Below, piece by piece: positions 57,654 to 64,000 of a DNA stretch of 64,000 nt (within the stretch, counting starts at the first letter, position 1; each line of letters starts with the position of its first letter). A model generated the notes under the pieces. That model had not been told where the DNA came from. It worked only from the letters and a program-made list of their open reading frames with translations, and did no database searches. A program made the position numbers and the translations under genes. This stretch comes from Plantago ovata (taxonomy: Eukaryota; Streptophyta; Magnoliopsida; Lamiales; Plantaginaceae): NCBI GenBank assembly GCA_028274465.1, contig CM051458.1:27788692-27852691 (forward strand), read 5' to 3'.

Positions 57654-59331
57654 TTCCAGAAGGGGACGTTCACCTCTACTTTCGATAGGATCCCATATAT
57701 AGGTGAGTCTCGGATGTCCTTCTTAGCTTCCTTTATCCTTCCGGGAAAGGGAAGATGGGGTTTAGGGGGCACATAAGGATTAGGCGACTTATGGAGTCCG
57801 CCCTCCTTTTGTTGTGCACCCCCTTCCTCATCTTCCTTATCCTTCTCAGTAACAAGTTCAGGGGTTGGTGCGGCTTCTTCTACCACCTCCTTCTCCAGCT
57901 GCTCATCATCACCTGTATCACATGTATTATTAGGCAATGATTTAGTTTTAGAAGGATACATCAAAGGATATGGTGGTCTTGATTCCTTGCCACTCCGCAA
58001 AAGTATGTTTGCCTCTTCAAGTTCTTCCTCAATCCTGGAGCTTTCACAATGTTCTTCTTCGCTTTCCAGATCAGCCTCAAGTCCCTCAATGAACTCCTCT
58101 TGACGATTAAGATTCCTCTCATTTTTGGAAAAATCAGAATTTTCCTCCCAGGTCCCAGCGGACCGCTTGACAGAGCGCAAGCGGGGCGCTTGTCAAGCGC
58201 TTCGCTTGGCTCAGGCCAAGCGCTTCGCCTGGCTCCTGGAGCTTCTTTTTTTTCCTCTTCTTTCTCTCCTGGAATTTCAAGGGCTCCGCTTGACTGTTCC
58301 AAGCGCTCAGCCTGGATTTCCAGTGAATTTTCTTCATGCATATGACACTCGGAACCCCTTTCTTCACTCATTTTCTCTTCTAGTAACTCGAGCATGACCT
58401 CAGATTCTCCTAGAACTTCATACACACACTCCATTCTAGTATCAAAATCCTCTTGGTATTTACCCGCTACTTCGAGCACATTTCCCCACACCTCCATTAG
58501 AGTGGATAACACCTCTTCTTCCTCTTCGGTGAAGCACTCCTCTTCACCTTGAGCTTGCGAGTCTTCCACCTCAAAGACGTAATATTGAATATTTTCGCCC
58601 GAGCATGTCTTCACTTTATAATCGAAGTTGTCATCATAAGAACTAATGGCAATAGGCTTGGGTGCTCGATACATCTCTGAGTAGTCAACCGGTGGCACAA
58701 GATCATGGTTACATGTCGCAGCGAGCAATCTCCCAAAAACCTCTTTGATTTGGGATACGGTACAATTCTCCATACCGTCACATGCACCATCTATTACCAA
58801 CTGCAAGTCTTCATCCAATCCTCGATAAAAACAAGTAATCAATTCATATTCGCTCAACCGATGATGTGGGCATTCGCTCTTGTAGAGCTCAAATCTCTCT
58901 AGAGCATCGCAGAACCTTTCTCCCTTCCGCTGAGTGAATTCAATTATCCGCTTCTTGAGCTCTTCATTTTCCCTAGGCGAAAGGAACCGATCAAGAAAGG
59001 CGTCTACCACGTCTTGCCAACTCCTCAGTGGTCCCCCAGGCAAAGATCTCAACCATTCCTTGGGTTTCCCAGTAAGAGCACATGGAAACAACCGACGCAA
59101 GAGCTGATCATCATTCAAATCACGTGGTGGTAACAACCCAACATCATGCCGGTATTCTACCACGAATCGTAATGCATTCTCGCGAGGCGAATCCCGGAAG
59201 GTAGCTATGCTATAGAGAATTTCATCAGTGACCTCATATAACCTAGCCTCCGGTTCAAGATAAATCGCCGGCTCTTTCCTTATCGCCTCATACCGGACTT
59301 TGAAAGCTTCGTTCAAGCAAACTTCTTCCAT
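57654..59331 (-). pseudogene. gag: Family A gag (A2), frameshifted
   Basis: Open from the ATG at 59331 (MEEVCLNEAFKV) for about 390 codons of correct frame. One missing base inside the palindromic array near 58156 shifts the frame. The true frame is then open at 58180-57673, and a second one-base loss near 57672 separates it from pol. The gag core is at residues ~55-200, followed by a Glu-rich tail. It lacks both frameshifts of A1, so the copies broke independently. Array 58155-58320 is translated in coding frame. Confidence 0.87.
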
Positions 59332-59480
59332 ACCTGTTCAACAACAAAGCCTTCAACTAACTGTAAGTTTCCGTTAGTTTCGCAAAACTTTCACACAATT
59401 CAATCAAGAAAGAAATAAGGGGTGGGAAAGAGATGTTGGCTGAAAAAACCAAAACAAAAACACCAACCAAAGGAGTTAAG

Positions 59481-59498
59481 TCCCCGGCAACGGCGCCA
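59481..59498 (-). promoter_or_regulatory. Primer binding site, tRNA-Asp type (A2)
   Basis: Reverse complement of the site in A1, three bases from the LTR. The 150-bp leader to the gag ATG (59332-59480) is non-coding. Confidence 0.9.
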
Positions 59499-59501
59499 AA
59501 T

Positions 59502-60893
59502 TGATGATGTCGGTTTTCACCAATTAAATTTGTTTAAAAGCCTAAGAACACTTATCACTACACAAACTAGAGTGCAATGGAAAGTTGTCCCCGAGTGTCG
59601 TTCTCTTGGGACCTAACGTGGCTTTGTTTGAGGTTTTTGCTAGTAGTTTCAGTCAAGGAGTTCAAATGTTTGTAGAATTGTTTCCTTTGAACAAAGCAAC
59701 GAGAAATCAGATTGTTGTAAATCAAGATTGGAAAACGGTTGGTGGTAGAAATCAAATACACATGCATTGGTTACGAATATGCTCACAAGTTCAGTGCGTA
59801 AAACCTTTGATCAAGTCTGCTAAGCAACTCGTCTAGGTAACTTTAAGACACACATCATAAAAGACCACTATCAATACTTTAGAGGTGCTTGTCACCAACA
59901 CCATTTATCTAGCATGCTGCAAATCTCTAACATACAATCCTATAGCTTTCATTGACCAAGAGTTTGTCACTATACTCAATTCGAATATATTTTATAGGCA
60001 ACTAAGAATCATATGAAGGGATTGCAGCAAGATTGAATCACAATCTCATGTAAGCATAAACATAACCCATAGCATGCATATTCTACATTCTACCACCAAC
60101 ACAAAAGATTTAGCTACTCATATTCATCAACATAGACATCAATTCATATGAATAATAATAAGAATACATCATATCAAACTACAAGACAAGACAAGTTACC
60201 ACCAAAGCTGTCACTAATCGGTGGAAAGCAAAGAAAACCTCTCCTTAGATGATTACAAAGGATGAATCCCAATCAAAACCTTGAATCCCAAGCTAAAATA
60301 CAATGTAATCTGAGTTTTCTCTGAGTTTTGGGGCTTAGGAGCTCTCCAAAACGAAGTTACAGTTCAAAAGATATTCAAAAATGACCAAAGATCAGATCCA
60401 AGAAGGAAAATCCGAAAACGTAACCGCTGCCAAGCGGACCGCTTGGAGAAGCCAAGTGGAGCGCTTGGCAAGCCAAGCGCTTTGGCACTCCAAGCGCTTC
60501 GCTTGGCTTCTGTGCCAAAGCCCTGGAAATTGAAGCGGAGCGCTTCACTATTCCAGGCGCTTAGCTTGGCTCCTGGGCAGATTTTTGTCTTCAAACTCAA
60601 TCTTTTCACCCTCGCATGGCCCTCGGGTGCCTTGGACTCATCCTTCTCGATGCTTATTGATGCTCAAACACTTACGAACAAGCCACGGAGATTGGGGAAC
60701 TTCAACGGGGCCATCTTTTCCATCAAAAAGGCTCGTTTTTAGCTCCAAAAACGCTGTTTCCTACCTAAGTGCCTGAAAATGCAGAAAACACAAAACATGA
60801 CACTATTCTACAAGACTAACCAAAAAACAAGGCTAGAAGATAGCAAAAGAAGGTAAAAAAGACAAGATGAACGCGTCAAAAATACGTTCATCA
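59502..60893 (-). repeat. Family A 5' LTR (A2), 1392 bp
   Basis: TGATGAACG at 60893 to CATCATCA at 59502. Array 60430-60572; LTR-start hairpin at the right end. Confidence 0.92.
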
Positions 60894-61828
60894 AAGGCTT
60901 TGTGGACTTCCATCAGTGCCAAAATTCTTGGAGTAAAATCCTCCACGTGTGGAAACGGCACTAAAGTCGGGGTCAAGGAATGAACTTTAAGCTCAGTAGC
61001 GAATTGATCATCTCTGGTCAGCAAATGGCTTCTTATATCATCTCCTACATCATTTTCATCATCAGGAGGAGGAATTGTGACCACAACGGGTTCAACTTTC
61101 TTTGATTGATCATCCTCATTTGCTGAAAGATCTTCTTCGTCATCAGATTCATGAAGGCCAACAACCTTGGTTCCTAAATCTGTAGCTTCATTCCCTTTTG
61201 GTTGAGTGGTTGCTGATGGCAACGCTTCAGACTCAACAACTGGAGTTTCACCAGTAGTGACTTTTGATTGAGTAGTTGCTGAAGGCAACGTTTGAGACTC
61301 AATAACTGGAGTTTCACTAGTAGTAAGTGGAAGGGAGGGGACTTCCAGAGGCTTCACTCCTGAAGATTGAGCAATGTCTAGATTCTGCGTATGCCTTGCA
61401 TGAATCTGTAGACTGTTTTGAAGTGCTCGTTGATAATCTTCATCCAATTCTTCATCATCAAGGTTTGGATCAGTGACCTTGGCATCGAGTAAGGATAACT
61501 CGGCATCAGAAAGCTTGCTTTTGCCTAGTTTCAATTCAGAGCGCTTTCTGGCGTACTCTTCTTCAGTGTCAGCGCCTTGTTCAGGTGATGGAGTACTTGT
61601 CTCAGCAGGAGCAGGATTGGATTCTTGTTGCTGACTTGGTGTTTGATCAGCTTGCTGATTGTTAGTATCATGATGTTCAGTCTTAACAACTGAACACCAG
61701 TTTAAGTCCACCAGCATCAGGACTAGGACCTTGATTATCATCATCGTCATCCTTTTTGTCCTTAGAATCTTTTCCTTCATCATCACTTGGATCTTTCGGA
61801 ATGTGCTCATCCTCTTCTTCTTCATCAT
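60894..61828 (-). pseudogene. Family C extra ORF, central part
   Basis: Open - strand frame before the A2 insertion, rich in Ser, Thr, Glu and Pro, with two imperfect repeats (ETPVIESQTLPSATTQ and ETPVVESEALPSATTQ) and an acidic region, ending MEVHKAF at the A2 border. Removing A2 joins it in frame with the coiled-coil part at 50657. Its upstream neighbour overlaps in another frame, so there is a frameshift near 61700. Confidence 0.5.
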
Positions 61829-62258
61829 CGTCCGTCAGTATGACCAACTCAAGATGTTTGTAAAGTGCAATACTCGTAACTTCCTCTTTTTCATTGATTT
61901 TGTGGGGATCAGCCACCACGGGTACAAAGGAACCCTTGAGCATCACAACTTGTTCAGCTGGAGAGGCACTCTTGAATTTGGCTTTCATATTCTCTCTGAT
62001 TAGACCAATCAGACTTGAACTCATGAGCTGAGAATATGTCAACTCTTCTGGAAGTATTGAGTGCACAAACGTCTCGAGTTTCAGCAGAGGAAGTCTCTTT
62101 TTCTCGTTGGACAGATGAAGGTGAAGGTCAGAAAAGTCCATCCTTCTGTACCTTTGCCAGTTGCTGACAGACTTAGCAAATCTGGTCAAGGTAGTTTTCT
62201 TGAAGTCTGAGTAAAGTTCCTCTGAACTTACTTTCGGATCTTCAGTGATGTGAACCAC
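61683..62258 (-). pseudogene. Family C extra ORF, globular part
   Basis: A frame of mixed composition (FAKSVSNWQRYRRMDFSDLH, LLKLETFVHSILPEELTYSQLM) followed by an acidic Asp/Glu run. It looks like a folded domain, unlike the low-complexity parts around it. I do not know its function. The frame continues upstream only across a stop (near 62263) and a candidate intron. Confidence 0.5.
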
Positions 62259-62279
62259 TTATGTGGTCTCCTTTTGAGC

Positions 62280-62666
62280 CTGAAAAAGAATAAAATTAAG
62301 TTCCAGAAGGTTTTGGAGAATAGTTTTAGAGTCCAAAACTGGAACATGATTTACCTGCTAAGATTCAGCAAGCTCATGTTGCACACTTGTTTGTGCTGGT
62401 ACTATTTCCATTGCTTCAGGAGCTTGAGAAGCATCATTGAATTGTTCATCCTGAAATAATTTTAAGTTAGATACAAGCAATAAGTTTTCAAACTTAGTTG
62501 AATTGCCAAAAACTTTATCTACCTGCTGAGAAGGAGGTGTGGATTCTGGTGCAGAGGCTTCAGCAACCTTCTGACTTGTATCTTGAGAAGTCTGTAAAGA
62601 AATCATTATATTAGTAAAAGAATGAGTTTCAGATAGTGAAGTTTTGGTTATGGTTGAGTTAACTAC
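62280..62666 (-). other. Three candidate short introns in family C extra ORF
   Basis: On the - strand: 62666-62592 (75 nt), 62522-62451 (72 nt) and 62354-62280 (75 nt). Each starts GTA after AGCAG and ends CAG after a T-rich run. The exons between are 69 and 96 nt. All these lengths are multiples of three. The first two introns can be read through without a stop. Confidence 0.45.
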
Positions 62667-63780
62667 CTGCTGAAGAAGGACAGGTGGTGACTCAGTCCTT
62701 TCAGCAACGACAACTTCTTCAGTATCTGGGACTTGTTCTTCAGCAGACTTCTTTTCTCGCTCTGTTTGAGAAAGCTGTGCGGGTTCAACAATCTCCCTTG
62801 TCTCTGAAATGACAAGTTGAGCAGAGACATCTTGACCCTTGAGTTCACTGCTTGTCATGAAAACATCTACTGATTTGTTGGAAGTGTCTTCAATCTCCAA
62901 CTCCATTTGCTGACTCAGTTCTGTCAGCACCAGCTGAACTTTGTCAATGGATGTTTTCGATGAACTAGGTCCAGTATTCTCAGCATCACGAGATGCATCG
63001 TCGAATAGTGTCTCTTGTGGTGTTTCAGCAATCTCTGGGACTTGAACCATTGTAGTTTCAGCGACTTGATGAGTTGCTTGTTCAGCAACCATCTTTTCAA
63101 CATCAGCAGCATCAGCAAGTGCCGCGGTTCTTAGATCAACAACAATATCACTTGCTGGTTCCAGAGTCTGATCATCTAGATTATCTACTATGTAGATATA
63201 TGGGATTGAGGCAGGAATTTCATTTCCACTGCCTTGTGGTCTCATCTCAGCAGATGTATCAACATTGAGTTGATTGTTGAAGGCTTCCGCAAATACTTCA
63301 GCATTGCTGAAGTAGGTTTCAGTAACCACTTCATCAACATCTACTGGACCTTGTGTTTCAGCAACTGCGGGAGTATCATCCGAAAGATCGTGGACAACTG
63401 GAACTGACTTGCGAGCCAGCGTTTTCTTTCTTGGGTTACTTGTCCGTTTTCTCTTAGTGACGGGATTAGCTGATGACGCTGCAGTCTGAGTGTCATACTC
63501 AGCTTTCCTCTTTTTCTTCTTTGATGTTTCCAGTTTCTCTCCAGCAGTAGCGTCGGTAGTTGCATTTTCAGCAACGGCTGTTGTACACTTATCTTGATCA
63601 CCATCTACAACAGTTTCATCAACAACTTTTTCAGCTGTTGGAGCCTTGTCTTGCTGAGTAGTGGTGACAACATCTACAGCTGTTGTATACCTTTCTTGTT
63701 GACTTGTGCTGACAACATTTGCAGCTGTTGTCTTCTTTGATTTCTTATCAGCAAGCTTAGGTGCATTTTTCTTGTAGAAG
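62358..63780 (-). pseudogene. Family C extra ORF, N-proximal low-complexity part
   Basis: One - strand frame is open from about 63780, just after a TGA at 63781-63783, down to a TAG near 62358-62360. It begins Lys-rich (KKNAPKLADKKSKK), passes a basic KKKRKAEYD region that could be a nuclear signal, then becomes Ala/Glu/Thr/Gln-rich with many Ala-Glu pairs. No enzymatic motif. It contains the first two candidate introns. Confidence 0.5.
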
Positions 63781-63783
63781 GCT

Positions 63784-64000
63784 CATCCCACATTGCATAC
63801 TGATTTTTTAATCGGCAATGGGTTTCTCAGCTGAATCCTGAAGTGTTCAAGGATATAGCATATTTTTAGTCCATACATGACTTGGAAGGTAGGTGAGACC
63901 TTGTTGTCTTCAACCTTAACCTTGAATTTAGTAACACAATCAACAAGTCTGTTGAAAATGTACTTTGCCCAGTTGAGCTCAGTTTTGTTCTCATGTATAT
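63784..64000 (-). pseudogene. Family C extra ORF, upstream part, runs off the window
   Basis: The same frame continues upstream of the TGA to the window edge, with less biased composition (LNWAKYIF, VEDNKVSPTFQVMYGLKICYILEHF). It looks like the end of a folded domain whose start lies outside the window. pol and the 5' LTR of this element would be farther right. Confidence 0.45.

Larger units (their letters stand above)
50658..60893 (-). mobile_element. Ty3/gypsy Athila-like element, copy A2, full length
   Basis: 10.2 kb with two complete LTRs, inserted in the family C extra ORF. Flanks CAGGC (50653-50657) and AAGGC (60894-60898) look like a TSD with one change. Structure: LTR (59502-60893), tRNA-Asp primer site, gag, pol, 3' UTR with two hairpins and a purine tract, polypurine tract, LTR (50658-52060). 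Two frameshifts in gag break the polyprotein; pol is open. It is the reference for what A1 has lost. Confidence 0.93.

Noticed and set aside
62358-63780. Calling the family C extra ORF a true envelope protein
   Set aside because: No signal peptide, membrane helix or fusion-type motif is visible; only its position between pol and the 3' LTR is env-like.

Overview
The window is repeat-dominated nuclear DNA of a land plant, probably a eudicot. Almost all of it is LTR retrotransposons inserted into one another. The evidence is plant-type Ty1/copia and Ty3/gypsy (Athila-like) coding domains, tRNA-Met and tRNA-Asp primer binding sites, TG...CA LTRs and 5-bp target-site duplications (TSDs). I see no intact host gene. 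Only 1-2090 falls outside recognisable elements; it holds a tRNA-like hairpin and an unidentified, possibly spliced gene fragment.

Layout: (1) 2091-21422 is a Tork/Angela-like copia element on the + strand with a 5'-truncated left LTR. It is split by a gypsy element (A1, 4475-13487) and by a solo LTR of a second gypsy family (15971-17235, TSD CTCAC). (2) 21423-21683 may be a decayed copia gag remnant. (3) From 21684 to the right edge runs the 3' part of a SIRE-like copia element on the - strand (family C): its 3' LTR (21684-22648 plus 48354-48963), a polypurine tract, and a long decayed extra ORF in the env-like position. (4) The family C LTR is split by a 25.7-kb insertion (22649-48353, TSD GATGT): a non-autonomous Athila-related element (family B, 'B-outer') with gag-protease and a second ORF but no reverse transcriptase. 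(5) B-outer's own gag is split by 24159-40630: an inverted family B LTR abutting head-to-head a tandem LTR-internal-LTR-internal-LTR array of near-identical ~6.9-kb units. (6) B-outer's second ORF is interrupted by a 340-bp solo-LTR-like element (TSD CAGCC), and its 3' UTR carries a 120-bp microinversion. (7) The family C extra ORF is split by a full-length - strand copy of family A (A2, 50658-60893).

How the parts relate: family A carries gag and full pol (protease, RT, RNase H, integrase), although each copy here has frameshifts and A1 also a stop. Family B carries only gag-protease plus a second ORF, so it would need polymerase and integrase in trans. A and B share the tRNA-Asp primer site, the 3' polypurine region, about 1 kb of 3' UTR with a paired hairpin module, and several LTR boxes. 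They therefore look like sister lineages, with A-like elements a plausible helper for B (inference).

The most unusual signal is a set of family-specific arrays of short inverted repeats. Family A has AAGCG-N3-CGCTT and family B has GGGCG-N3-CGCCC, with stems that vary but stay self-complementary. Each element carries its array at several separate places: the LTR, gag and post-pol UTR in A; just upstream of the LTR TATA box and again upstream of the second ORF's leader in B. The copia element has its own, different, hairpin array in its leader. These are described in the findings.
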